From contig OZ257144.1 of NCBI GenBank assembly GCA_965279205.1, positions 3,472,001 to 3,536,000 of the forward strand: a DNA stretch of 64,000 nucleotides, in the 5' to 3' direction. Origin of the DNA: UBA7672 sp965279205 (GTDB lineage Bacteria > Pseudomonadota > Alphaproteobacteria > Caulobacterales > Hyphomonadaceae). A program made the position numbers and the translations under genes. The notes beneath the pieces are model-generated. The model was not told the DNA's origin. It made no database searches and saw only the letters and a program-made list of their open reading frames with translations. This document shows, one piece after another, positions 49,785 through 57,876 of this stretch (position 1 is its first letter; every line of letters begins with the position of its first letter).

Positions 49785-50270
49785 ATGAAGCATCAGATCC
49801 ATCCGCGCCTCGCCGCCGTCGTGCTTGCTGGTTTCCTCTCCGCCACTCCTGCGTCGGCGGAAACGCAACCGGACATTTCCGGACGTTGGCTGTTCAAGAC
49901 AGGCGTGCTTCCCAACAAGGGTTGCGTGATCTCGGGCGAAATCCGGTTCACGAAAGTCCCGAACACGAAAAACTATGTGTGCAGCTTCGTCAGCCGCGAG
50001 GATTGCGACCGGCCGGGCAGCAAGACCTTCACCAAGGTCCAGCAGTCCTGTTCAACCAGCACGGCCAATGGCGAGATCGTTATCACCTCGACCATCGACA
50101 GGATCGTCGATGCAGGCCCCGCTGACTTCAAGCAGATGATGTTTGCGAGCCAGGCCTACGCTCCCGATCATTTCCGCGTGCATCCCGAGAAGGGCGAACT
50201 CGTCGGCATCTTCCACTCCAGCCGGCAGGCTCCGGTGCGCTTCTGGCGGGATGTGGACCTGGTATCATGA
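49785..50270 (+). CDS. Secreted four-Cys protein, paralogue 2 of the NAD operon
   Basis: A 161-residue paralogue. Signal peptide MKHQIHPRLAAVVLAGFLSATPASAETQ. Mature motifs follow the same order as paralogue 1: GRWLFKTG, NKGCVISGEIRF, NYVCSFVSREDCDR, TKVQQSCSTSTANGEIVIT, DRIVDAGP, FRVHPEKGELVG and VRFWRDVDLVS. The four Cys positions are conserved, suggesting two disulfides. AAGGGGCGG precedes the ATG. The next gene overlaps its stop by 4 bases. Confidence 0.85.
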   Translation: MKHQIHPRLAAVVLAGFLSATPASAETQPDISGRWLFKTGVLPNKGCVISGEIRFTKVPNTKNYVCSFVSREDCDRPGSKTFTKVQQSCSTSTANGEIVITSTIDRIVDAGPADFKQMMFASQAYAPDHFRVHPEKGELVGIFHSSRQAPVRFWRDVDLVS

Positions 50271-50737
50271 GAACAGCCTCGCTGATCGCTTCGGCGCTGC
50301 TGGCCTGCGGCGCAACGCTGGCTGCGTCGGCGCAAGCAAAGCACCCCTCCCCCGTCGGAACCTGGGGCTTCATCACCACGGAGCTGTCGGACACTTGCAC
50401 CATCTCCGGCGAGATGACGATCACCCAGACAAAGCCGAAAATGTTCTCGTGCACCTTCAAGGCGGTCCAGAGTTGCCGTGCGCGTCTGCCGCGGACGATC
50501 AACACTGACCAGACCTGTGTCGCGACCCAGAGCGGCGCTGAAGTCTCGATCACCAGCAAGGTCGAGAAGATCGTCAGCGTCGATCCGTCCTCGATGATGA
50601 AGGGCATGGACCGGCGCTATGCACCCGACAATTTCGTCGTGACCATCAACACGCGCGGCGACCAGATGAGCGGGCAGTTCGAGTCGATGGGCACGGCGCC
50701 CGTGAAGTTCCGGCGGCATCAGGACCTCACCTCGTGA
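50267..50737 (+). CDS. Secreted four-Cys protein, paralogue 3 of the NAD operon
   Basis: A 156-residue paralogue: signal MRTASLIASALLACGATLAASAQ, then GTWGFITTELSDTCTISGEMTI, FSCTFKAVQSCRAR, NTDQTCVATQSGAEVSIT, EKIVSVDPSSMMKGM, FVVTINTRGDQMSGQF and VKFRRHQDLTS. The overall order and the four Cys match paralogues 1 and 2, but the C-terminal RFWRD is reduced to KFRRHQD. Its stop overlaps the nadB start. The three copies are diverged, so the duplication is old. Confidence 0.82.
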   Translation: MRTASLIASALLACGATLAASAQAKHPSPVGTWGFITTELSDTCTISGEMTITQTKPKMFSCTFKAVQSCRARLPRTINTDQTCVATQSGAEVSITSKVEKIVSVDPSSMMKGMDRRYAPDNFVVTINTRGDQMSGQFESMGTAPVKFRRHQDLTS

Positions 50738-52257
50738 CGTCGACGCGCGACATACTCGTCGTTGGCGGGGGGCTCGCTGGGCTGTTCCTGGCGCTGAGGC
50801 TGGCGCCTCGGCGCTGCACGGTGATCGCGCTGGCGCCGCTCGGACAGGCAGCCGCATCCGCCTGGGCCCAGGGTGGACTGGCGGCGGCGCTGTCCCCTAA
50901 GGACAAGCCGTCGCTGCACGCGTCCGACACGGTCGCTGCCGGCGCTGGCATCGTCGATCCGATAGTGGCGAGGCTGATTGCCGAGGATGGACCAGCGCGA
51001 GTCCGCGATCTTCTGGCGCTGGGTGTTCCGTTTGACCGCACAGCCGATGGCGAACTGGCGCTGTCGCTGGAGGCGGCGCATTCCCGGGCTCGTGTCGCAA
51101 GGGTATCGGGCGATCTTGCGGGCAAGGCGATCATGGAAGCATTGAGCTATGCGGTGTCGGCTTCCTCGCACATCGAGGTCATCGAGAGCGTAAAGGCGCT
51201 GGCGCTGCTGCAGGACGACACTGGGCGCGTTGCGGGTGTGCTCGCTGAAGACATTTCGGGCGGGCAGGTTCAGCTTCGCGCGGCGGAGACGATCCTGTGT
51301 GCGGGCGGATCGGGTGGTCTCTTTGCGATCACGACCAATCCGAAATCCTCGCAGGGCGATGCGGTTGCAATGGCCTATCGGGCCGGTGCGCTGATCTCCG
51401 ATCCTGAATTCGTGCAATTCCATCCGACGGCAATCGACATTGGCCGCGATCCGGCGCCGCTGGCGACGGAGGCCCTGAGGGGCGAAGGTGCGCATCTGGT
51501 CGACCGGACCGGACGGGCATTCATGGCGGACTATCATCGCCTCGGAGACCTGGCGCCGCGAGATGAGGTTGCACGAGCGATCCACGCCGAACGGGAAGCT
51601 GGACGCGGCGCCTTCCTCGATTGCCGGAAAGCGATCGGCGATCATTTTCCGGATCACTTTCCTACCGTCTTCGAGGCGTGTCGCTCGGCGGGCATCGATC
51701 CGAGGACACAAGCGATCCCGGTCGCTCCGGCGATGCACTATCACATGGGTGGCGTCGTGACCGATCTGTGGGGGCGGACATCGCTGGAAGGTCTTTCCGC
51801 TTGCGGCGAGAGCGCTTCGACGGGCGCTCATGGAGCAAACAGACTGGCGTCTAACTCGTTGCTGGAAGCGGTTGTGTTTGCCGAGCGAGCGGCGCGCAGG
51901 CTGAAGGGTGCAACTCTGGTTCAACCCGGAGAAGCAAAGGCCGTGGCGCCTCCTGCCCTTGCTGAAGCGGATCTCGGCGAGTTGAGGACGCGGATGCACA
52001 GCCAGGTCGGTGTGGTTCGCGAGGCGAAGGGCCTGGGCGCAACGCTCGACTGGATCAACGAGACGACAAGGCGCGTCGGGCCGGCCCGAGCCCTGGTGGC
52101 GTCGAAGCTGATTGCAGCCGGCGCCCTGGCCCGCGAGGAGAGCCGTGGCGGGCATTATCGCAGTGATTTTCCTGACACGCTTGAACCGAACCGCACTTTC
52201 ATACGGCTGGGACCTGACGGTGATCCGTTGATCCAGCATTCCGCGATTGGAAACTAG
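50734..52257 (+). CDS. nadB: L-aspartate oxidase
   Basis: FAD enzyme making iminoaspartate from L-aspartate, step one of de novo NAD synthesis. The 507 residues have the FAD loop ILVVGGGLAGLFLALRLA at the N terminus, AWAQGGLAAALS, HATDT-like ASDTVAAGAG, LCAGGSGGLFAITTNP, FVQFHPTAIDI and LRGEGAHLVDRTGRAFM, HYHMGGVVTD, GLSACGESASTGAHGANRLASNSLLE, and the C-terminal ESRGGHYRSDFP. The GTG start lies inside the stop of the preceding gene. nadC follows at once. No other start fits the FAD motif. Confidence 0.96.
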   Translation: MTSTRDILVVGGGLAGLFLALRLAPRRCTVIALAPLGQAAASAWAQGGLAAALSPKDKPSLHASDTVAAGAGIVDPIVARLIAEDGPARVRDLLALGVPFDRTADGELALSLEAAHSRARVARVSGDLAGKAIMEALSYAVSASSHIEVIESVKALALLQDDTGRVAGVLAEDISGGQVQLRAAETILCAGGSGGLFAITTNPKSSQGDAVAMAYRAGALISDPEFVQFHPTAIDIGRDPAPLATEALRGEGAHLVDRTGRAFMADYHRLGDLAPRDEVARAIHAEREAGRGAFLDCRKAIGDHFPDHFPTVFEACRSAGIDPRTQAIPVAPAMHYHMGGVVTDLWGRTSLEGLSACGESASTGAHGANRLASNSLLEAVVFAERAARRLKGATLVQPGEAKAVAPPALAEADLGELRTRMHSQVGVVREAKGLGATLDWINETTRRVGPARALVASKLIAAGALAREESRGGHYRSDFPDTLEPNRTFIRLGPDGDPLIQHSAIGN

Positions 52258-52258
52258 A

Positions 52259-53122
52259 ATGAGCGACCGCCTTCCCATTCCTCCCCTTCCCGATGTGATC
52301 ATCGAGCCTCTGGTCCGGCTGGCGCTGAGCGAAGACTTCGGCCGTAGCGGCGACATCACGACTGATGCTGTCATTCCCTCGGAGACGAGGATGGTGGCAG
52401 TGATGAAGGCTCGGGAAGCGGGCATTGCGGCGGGGTATGATGCTGCACGGCTGGCGCTGAAGCTGGTGGATGACAAGGCGTCGTGGACGAGCGTGGTCGA
52501 GGAAGGCGTTCCGTTTGCGAAGGGCGCTGAGCTGGTTCGGGTGTCGGGGTCGGCGCGCTCGATCCTGATGGCGGAACGGGTGATGCTGAACTTCATCGGA
52601 CCGCTGTCGGGCGTGGCGACCCTGACGTCGAAATTCGTCGAGCAGGCAAGAGGCACGAACGCAAAGATCACCTGTACCCGCAAGACGACTCCCGGTTTCC
52701 GCGCGCTGGAGAAGCGGGCGGTGAGACTGGGCGGGGGCGTCAATCACCGGCTCGGTCTCGATGATGCGATCCTCATCAAGGACAATCACATCGCAGCAGC
52801 CGGCGGCGTCAGCGCTGCGCTGAAGAGGGCGCGTGCGTCCGTCGGCCATCTGCGCGCGATCGAGATCGAGGTCGACAGCCTCGACCAGCTTCGCGAGGCC
52901 CTGCTCCTGAAGCCTGACGCGATCCTGCTCGACAACATGTCGATCGCGATGCTGAAGGAGGCTGTCGCGATCGTCGGCAGCCGGGCGAAGACAGAGGCTT
53001 CAGGTGGGGTGCGGCTCGAGACGGTCAAGGCGATTGCAGAGACCGGCGTCGATTACATTTCGGCAGGCGCGCTGACCCACTCTGCGGTCAACCTCGATAT
53101 CGGACTCGACTACGAGAGCTAG
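52259..53122 (+). CDS. nadC: Nicotinate-nucleotide pyrophosphorylase (carboxylating)
   Basis: Quinolinate phosphoribosyltransferase, step three of NAD synthesis, yielding nicotinate mononucleotide. The 287 residues match NadC: LSEDFGRSGDITTDAVIP, ERVMLNFIGPLSGVATLTSKFVE, CTRKTTPGFRALEKRAVRLGGGVNHRLGLDDAILIKDNHI, IEIEVDSLDQ, AILLDNMS and TEASGGVRLETVKAIAETGVDYISAGALTHS. The ATG is 2 bases past the nadB stop. The stop overlaps that of the convergent SleB gene by 4 bases. It completes the operon nadA, three secreted paralogues, nadB, nadC. Confidence 0.96.
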   Translation: MSDRLPIPPLPDVIIEPLVRLALSEDFGRSGDITTDAVIPSETRMVAVMKAREAGIAAGYDAARLALKLVDDKASWTSVVEEGVPFAKGAELVRVSGSARSILMAERVMLNFIGPLSGVATLTSKFVEQARGTNAKITCTRKTTPGFRALEKRAVRLGGGVNHRLGLDDAILIKDNHIAAAGGVSAALKRARASVGHLRAIEIEVDSLDQLREALLLKPDAILLDNMSIAMLKEAVAIVGSRAKTEASGGVRLETVKAIAETGVDYISAGALTHSAVNLDIGLDYES

Positions 53123-54090
53123 AGCGGACGGGCGTCGGCGACCTGGGTCGCGGGCATGATCTGCGCGATGTCCGACGGCTTGGCCGAGATCGCAACCAGC
53201 GAGGCGGCGACCGGGGCTTCAATCGACGGAGCGACCGGCGTCTCGGCGTCGACCGTGATCAGGCCCGGGATTTCCTCGGGCTCGCTGCCATGCTGGGCGG
53301 CCAGGGCGATACGGGCCGTCGACCATTCCTGCGAGGTCTTCGGGAAGCGATAGAAGATGTGCGTACCGATCTCGGCGGTTTCGACCATGCCGGCCTTCCA
53401 GTACGGGTTCACATAGTCGGTGTGATAATGCGTCGCCTTGTTGGTGACCGACTTGGCGAGGCCAAGCGACACGTTGAGGGCGATGGCGCGAGCGCGGTCC
53501 CAGGCATCGCCACGGGGCTTGTTGGCGAGCGAGCCGTCGCAGGTGAAGGTGAACTGGCAACCCGTGTCGCGGTAGTGGCCCTGATAGACCACGTCGCAGA
53601 CGGTTTTCGGGAAGCGGCTGTCGTGAACCCGGTTCATGACCACTTCGGCCACGGCCATCTGGCCACGGAGGTCTTCCGAACGGGCTTCGTAATAGATGGC
53701 CTCGGCGAGGCAATCGAGCTGGGTCTGTTCCTGCTCGGCCCCATCCAGGTTGTCGAAGGTGAAGGCGACCAGGCCCTTGAGCGATTGGCTGTCCTTGGCC
53801 CGGAGCGACAGGGCGCCGAGGATCTCATCGGTCGCGCCCTCGCCCGTATAGGCAATGTTGCGGACCAGGGTGTCCGGGTCAGCCTTGTTGCTGAAGGAGA
53901 CGAGCTGGGCCCCGCGGGTCTCAGCCTCAATGGCCTGGGCAAGGACGAAGGCGTCCGCCCGATAGGCTTCCTGGGACTTCTGGCTGTCAAAGCGCTGGGA
54001 GACGAGCTGGCCACCGAACGCAAATACGGCAGCGCACGCGCCTATAGTCAGCGCACGTTGACGGGTCTGACGTTTTTCAGCGTCTGACAT
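53119..54090 (-). CDS. SleB-type cell wall hydrolase
   Basis: A 323-residue protein with one N-terminal membrane segment (ALTIGACAAVFAFGGQLV), probably anchoring it in the inner membrane with the rest in the periplasm. The Hydrolase_2/SleB catalytic region is DCLAEAIYYEARSEDLRGQMAVAEVVMNRVHDSRFPKTVCDVVYQ (Glu of EAIYYEAR is catalytic), then CQFTFTCDGS and ATHYHTDYVNPYWK. It acts on peptidoglycan, probably in growth or division. The ATG is inside a longer open frame whose extra N terminus is not family-like. A CtrA-like half-site pair lies upstream. Confidence 0.87.
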   Translation of the reverse strand: MSDAEKRQTRQRALTIGACAAVFAFGGQLVSQRFDSQKSQEAYRADAFVLAQAIEAETRGAQLVSFSNKADPDTLVRNIAYTGEGATDEILGALSLRAKDSQSLKGLVAFTFDNLDGAEQEQTQLDCLAEAIYYEARSEDLRGQMAVAEVVMNRVHDSRFPKTVCDVVYQGHYRDTGCQFTFTCDGSLANKPRGDAWDRARAIALNVSLGLAKSVTNKATHYHTDYVNPYWKAGMVETAEIGTHIFYRFPKTSQEWSTARIALAAQHGSEPEEIPGLITVDAETPVAPSIEAPVAASLVAISAKPSDIAQIMPATQVADARPL

Positions 54091-54703
54091 TCCCGACCAC
54101 CATCCAACGACGGCTGTTATCGCCGCCTGTAGGTGGACGAGAATAGGACTGAGTGCTTTCGGGAGGTTTAACACCCCAGCCTTCCCCTTAATGAACGTTA
54201 ACCGACAAACCGGTTTAGACGCCCGCGCGCGTCCGGAACTGACACTCCACAACCACCCGTCGCCTTATCGTCTCTTGTCACTGGGCGACGTCAGCGGCCC
54301 TATCCGGGCCTTTGATACTGGGCAAGACCGAGTCTTTTCTGACCTGGGTCTCGCAATTCCCGCGCCACGCACTAGGCAGGCGTTTCCGGATCAACCCGGG
54401 GGCGAAACATTAACTTCTGGTGTTTACGAATTGCCTCTCTTTTCAGGCGGCTCGGCTAGCCCCGGGGAGTCCAGCTAGGGCGGGGAGGCCTTTGGGCAAC
54501 ACCTCCCGCGATTCCCCATAACGCCTTTTTGAAGGGGTTTCCCCTACAGACGCTGGGGAAACCAGACTCTGTGGATAAGCGGGATGTACCCGTTCCGGGA
54601 CGGTCCGTGGACGAACACTGGCCAGGCGGATCCAGGACACGGGTCCGCGTCTCCGCACGCGCAAGGCCCGGCGGATTTGCTTCAAATTGAATGCAAACGA
54701 GGC
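54091..54703. other. Intergenic region upstream of sleB-type gene, structured and GC-rich
   Basis: A CtrA-like pair TTAA-tgaacg-TTAA (54188-54201, spacing 6 instead of 7) lies about 100 bases upstream of the SleB-type gene. The stretch 54430-54560 is palindrome-rich (CCCCGGGG, GGGAGG/CCTCCC, GGGGTTTCCCC), which could be a structured RNA or leader. Short open frames exist but have no domain, signal or ribosome site, so I list no gene. Confidence 0.4.
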
Positions 54704-55459
54704 CTAGGAGCTGTCGAGAAGATCCGCGAGCAATTCGCCGCCACGCCGCAAGGCCACGGCCTGCGTCGCAGGCATCGGATGGATTTTCGGCGTCCGGCGA
54801 GGCGGCCTCACGAGGCGATCGATCAGAGCGATGGCGCCGCGGCGCAGGCGGAAGGCAAGCCGGCGCGCGAAGGCGGCGGGATCGACCACGACCCGCAGCA
54901 CGGCTTCAAGCCGGCGGGCGAGCGGCATCGGATCATGGAGCCTGCGACGGAAGCGACCGGGCGAGCGCGGCGCGCCGAGCAGGTAGAGGTCGTCGACCGC
55001 CGGAAGGACGTGGCGCGGACCACTCGGGCCATGCGCGGGCAGGATGCTGAACGAGACGCGCCAGCCTCCGGGATCATCGGGGGTGAGGTCCGGCCTGGGA
55101 CGGCGGGCGCGGGCGGCGCTTCTCGCCTGCCCTCGCTCCACCTTTCGGGCGGCCGGCAGGTTCTGGGAGAGGATGAGGCTGATCGCTTCGATCAGCAGGA
55201 TCCGGCGAACCAGCAGCTCGAGCGGGCGGAGCCAGTCGAGAAACTCGAACTTCGTCCACTGGAAGACGCCCGGCCAGGTCGCCAGCCAGGCCGGTGTGAA
55301 GAACCGTTCCAGGATCTGGCCAAGAAGCTGGCGGGCGCCATCAAGGAGACCGGGCGTTGCCGGATCCAGGATGCCGCGAGGCACGGGCGAGCCGCAGGCA
55401 GGCAGCCGGAGCTCGGGCGGGAAGTAGTCCGTGATGGCGTCGTCGGGTTCGGTGCTCAT
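54704..55459 (-). CDS. Hypothetical protein
   Basis: A 251-residue protein with consistent GC-biased third positions. It starts MSTEPDDAITDYFPPELRLPACGSPVPRG. Its middle is hydrophobic-helical (LLVRRILLIEAISLILSQ) between Arg-rich stretches, and the C-terminal half is very Arg/Pro/Leu-rich. I recognise no domain and see no signal peptide. It runs in the same direction as the PhoX-like gene, 171 bases downstream of that gene's stop. Confidence 0.55.
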   Translation of the reverse strand: MSTEPDDAITDYFPPELRLPACGSPVPRGILDPATPGLLDGARQLLGQILERFFTPAWLATWPGVFQWTKFEFLDWLRPLELLVRRILLIEAISLILSQNLPAARKVERGQARSAARARRPRPDLTPDDPGGWRVSFSILPAHGPSGPRHVLPAVDDLYLLGAPRSPGRFRRRLHDPMPLARRLEAVLRVVVDPAAFARRLAFRLRRGAIALIDRLVRPPRRTPKIHPMPATQAVALRRGGELLADLLDSS

Positions 55460-55630
55460 GCGCGCAAGGATGCGCGCGTGACGCTGGGGCGGGATGGAGG
55501 CGCTCGTTTTCAGCCTGCCTTTGGGCCCGGACGCTTGACCGGATTGGCTATTTGGGCGGCAGCGGCGCACCGGAATATGTTGGGTTGTGCGCATCCTTCA
55601 CGCCAAGCGCATTGGCTGCGGGCCCAGTAA

Positions 55631-57076
55631 CTAGCTCGTCCGCCGCGCATCCCGCGCGAGGGCGTCCCAGGCGCCGGTGATGGCGAGCGTGATGCCAGGG
55701 CGCTGGATGTTGACGAACAGGGTCTTGCCGCCGGGCGAGAAGCACGCGCCGGCGAATTCCGATTTTCCGGCGTCGGCGTTGCGGGCGATCGGATAGATGA
55801 GGCCGTCGGGCGCAACGGCGCGAATGAACTGGTCGCCGCCTCCATCCTCGCAGACGATGAGTTCGCCGCGCGGGCTGGCGACGATGTTGTCGCATTTCTC
55901 GAACTCGTTCTCGCCGGTGCTTTCGGCGAACAGCTCGAGTTCGCCCGGAGCGTCCGTCTCGCGCGATGTGCCTTCATGCAGGCTGGGGAGGTAGCGCCAG
56001 ATCTGGCCGATATTGGCGGCGCCGCCCGACGTGCAGGTGAAATAGACCGCAGGACCGGCGGCCTCGAGCGCGAAGGCGAGGCCTTCTCCGCGCGCAAAGA
56101 TGGCCGCGCCAGACTTGCGGCCGCGCAGGCGGAGGTCGTTGCCAGGCGAGTGAACGTCGGCAAGATCGACCCAGCGCACCGGATAGCGGCGGTTCTGGAC
56201 CATGCGGAGCGTCGGATCACCACCGCGATCCGCCGGCCAGTTTCGCGTGTCGGCGCCGGCCTGTTCGGCGAGAGCCAGCGCCTGCAGCCGGCCACCCTTC
56301 GCCAGCTCGCCGCGTGCGTTCGGCAGGAAACGGTAGAAGAGCGAGTCGCCCGTGTCTTCGGTCAGGTAGACGACGCCGGTGGAAGGATCGACGGCGGCGG
56401 CCTCGTGGGAGAAACGGCCTAGCCCGGCGAGCGGGACAGGAGCCGCGAGACCCTTGTGGGCGGCGGGAACCTCAAAGACGTAGCCGTGATCCTTGCCCGC
56501 CCTGTCGCCGGCCTTCAGGTCTGTTTCCTCGCAAGAGAGCCACGACCCCCAGGGTGTGGGACCGCCGGCGCAGTTGACGGCGGTGCCGGCAAGCGACAGG
56601 TGCGAGCGCTCGATGCGGCCGGTGCGGAGATTGACGAGGGCAGTCGTCGTTCCGCCGGAATGCGGGCGGTTCGCGGCAGGATGGCGATCATAGACCAGCG
56701 CCGGATCAACCGAGCCGCCAGAACGGAAAGCGCTGTCGGCGTGGGCTTCGTCGCTGACGCCGAGCTCGTGGTTGCGGACGAGGAGGCAGCGGTCGGGATC
56801 GCCCTCGACCGGGAACGCGGCCATGCCGTCATGCGCGGCTGGCTCGATCAGGCCATCCGACATGGCGCCGCCTGCGCGGGAGAGCACCGTGTAGGAAAGA
56901 CCCGGCGCAAGATCGAGCAGGCCTTTTGGATCAGGCGCCAGCGCGATGCCCGAGACACGCTGCAGGATCGGCGGGCGTGTAGCCGTCGTAGCGCAAGCGC
57001 CTAGCAGACGCAGCGCAGGCGCCGCGACAGCGACGCTGGCGGCGGAACGGATCAGCGCGCGGCGCGACAGGTCCAT
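55631..57076 (-). CDS. PhoX-like (DUF839) exported phosphatase
   Basis: A 481-residue protein of the PhoX/DUF839 family, calcium/iron-dependent phosphatases with a beta-propeller fold. Tat-like N terminus MDLSRRALIRSAASVAVAAPALRLLGACA with a possible lipobox. Family segments: VRNHELGVSDEAH, NCAGGPTPWGSWLSCEET (metal-site Cys and Glu), LGRFSHEAAAVDPSTGVVYLTEDTG, LFYRFLPN, GEGLAF, DNIVASPRGELIVCEDGGGDQF, and GACFSPGGKTLFVNIQRPG. The last frame ends with RRTS; beyond the stop another frame reads a protein-like tail (see findings), so the C terminus is in some doubt. Confidence 0.85.
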   Translation of the reverse strand: MDLSRRALIRSAASVAVAAPALRLLGACATTATRPPILQRVSGIALAPDPKGLLDLAPGLSYTVLSRAGGAMSDGLIEPAAHDGMAAFPVEGDPDRCLLVRNHELGVSDEAHADSAFRSGGSVDPALVYDRHPAANRPHSGGTTTALVNLRTGRIERSHLSLAGTAVNCAGGPTPWGSWLSCEETDLKAGDRAGKDHGYVFEVPAAHKGLAAPVPLAGLGRFSHEAAAVDPSTGVVYLTEDTGDSLFYRFLPNARGELAKGGRLQALALAEQAGADTRNWPADRGGDPTLRMVQNRRYPVRWVDLADVHSPGNDLRLRGRKSGAAIFARGEGLAFALEAAGPAVYFTCTSGGAANIGQIWRYLPSLHEGTSRETDAPGELELFAESTGENEFEKCDNIVASPRGELIVCEDGGGDQFIRAVAPDGLIYPIARNADAGKSEFAGACFSPGGKTLFVNIQRPGITLAITGAWDALARDARRTS

Positions 57077-57170
57077 GGAGAACTCCGGCTCAACAATCGA
57101 GCCTGCCCTAGCGCGCTTCGCTGAGGAAGGGGCGTGAAGGTTTTGTGGCGGCGAATGGGCCGGTGGCGCG

Positions 57171-57665
57171 TCAGAACCAGAGGTAAGCGAGATCCACCCA
57201 GACGTGGTAGTGGAGGCCCTCGCTGTCAGTGTGCTCTTCCAGCTCGACCACCCATTCCAAGTCTATGTAGGTGCCTGATCCGACAAAACGGGTGCCGCCC
57301 AGTGTGCGGTAGCCGTCCGTCGCCGTGGCGTCCGGTGACACGGCTTTCGTGGACCAGCCGGAGAGACAGGAGCTGACCGAACTAAGATCGGAGTTGAACT
57401 CCGCCTGCGCCGATGAATAGGACGAGTAGACCCAGGTGCAGGTGTAGACGGAGTCCAGCGAGTAATCGATCGTGCATTCGTCCGCATCGCCGATCCAGTA
57501 GGACGCTTCGTAATAGTCGTCGTCGATCTCGTCGTCGGTGATGTCTTCGAAATCCGTCTGGGCCTCCGACAGGAGCCGCGTGACATTGGAGCATGTGACC
57601 TGCGCGTAAGCAGCAGGCGCGAGCATCAGCCCGACAAGGGCTGCGGATACGAGTGCAGTTTTCAT
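57171..57665 (-). CDS. Secreted four-Cys protein, related to the one at 59291
   Basis: A 164-residue exported protein: signal MKTALVSAALVGLMLAPAAYAQ, then an acidic, Tyr/Trp-rich domain (TCSNVTRLLSEAQTDFEDITDDEIDDDYYEASYWIGDADECTIDYSLDSVYTCTWVYSSY, then SCLSGWSTKA). The four Cys order (Cys, ...ECTI, YTCTW, SCLSGW) recurs in the gene at 59291. No known family. GGGGGTC lies upstream of the ATG. It faces the Ig-like protein gene across a 211-base gap. Confidence 0.78.
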   Translation of the reverse strand: MKTALVSAALVGLMLAPAAYAQVTCSNVTRLLSEAQTDFEDITDDEIDDDYYEASYWIGDADECTIDYSLDSVYTCTWVYSSYSSAQAEFNSDLSSVSSCLSGWSTKAVSPDATATDGYRTLGGTRFVGSGTYIDLEWVVELEEHTDSEGLHYHVWVDLAYLWF

Positions 57666-57876
57666 GACCAGACCCCCTTCGTCCGACACGTGAAGGATGC
57701 GCTCACTGAGAAGAGGGTCAAGCACGGACAGGCATGTCCCGGCCCTTTCGCGCGACGAGTTTGCGTAGGGACGTCGAGGGACTTCTCGCCAGCCGGACAA
57801 AATTTGTAGGCGCGGGAATATCGCGGACCGGCGAGATCCGTGCTAATGTGGGGTATTGTCGAGGTTGGGGACCAAG

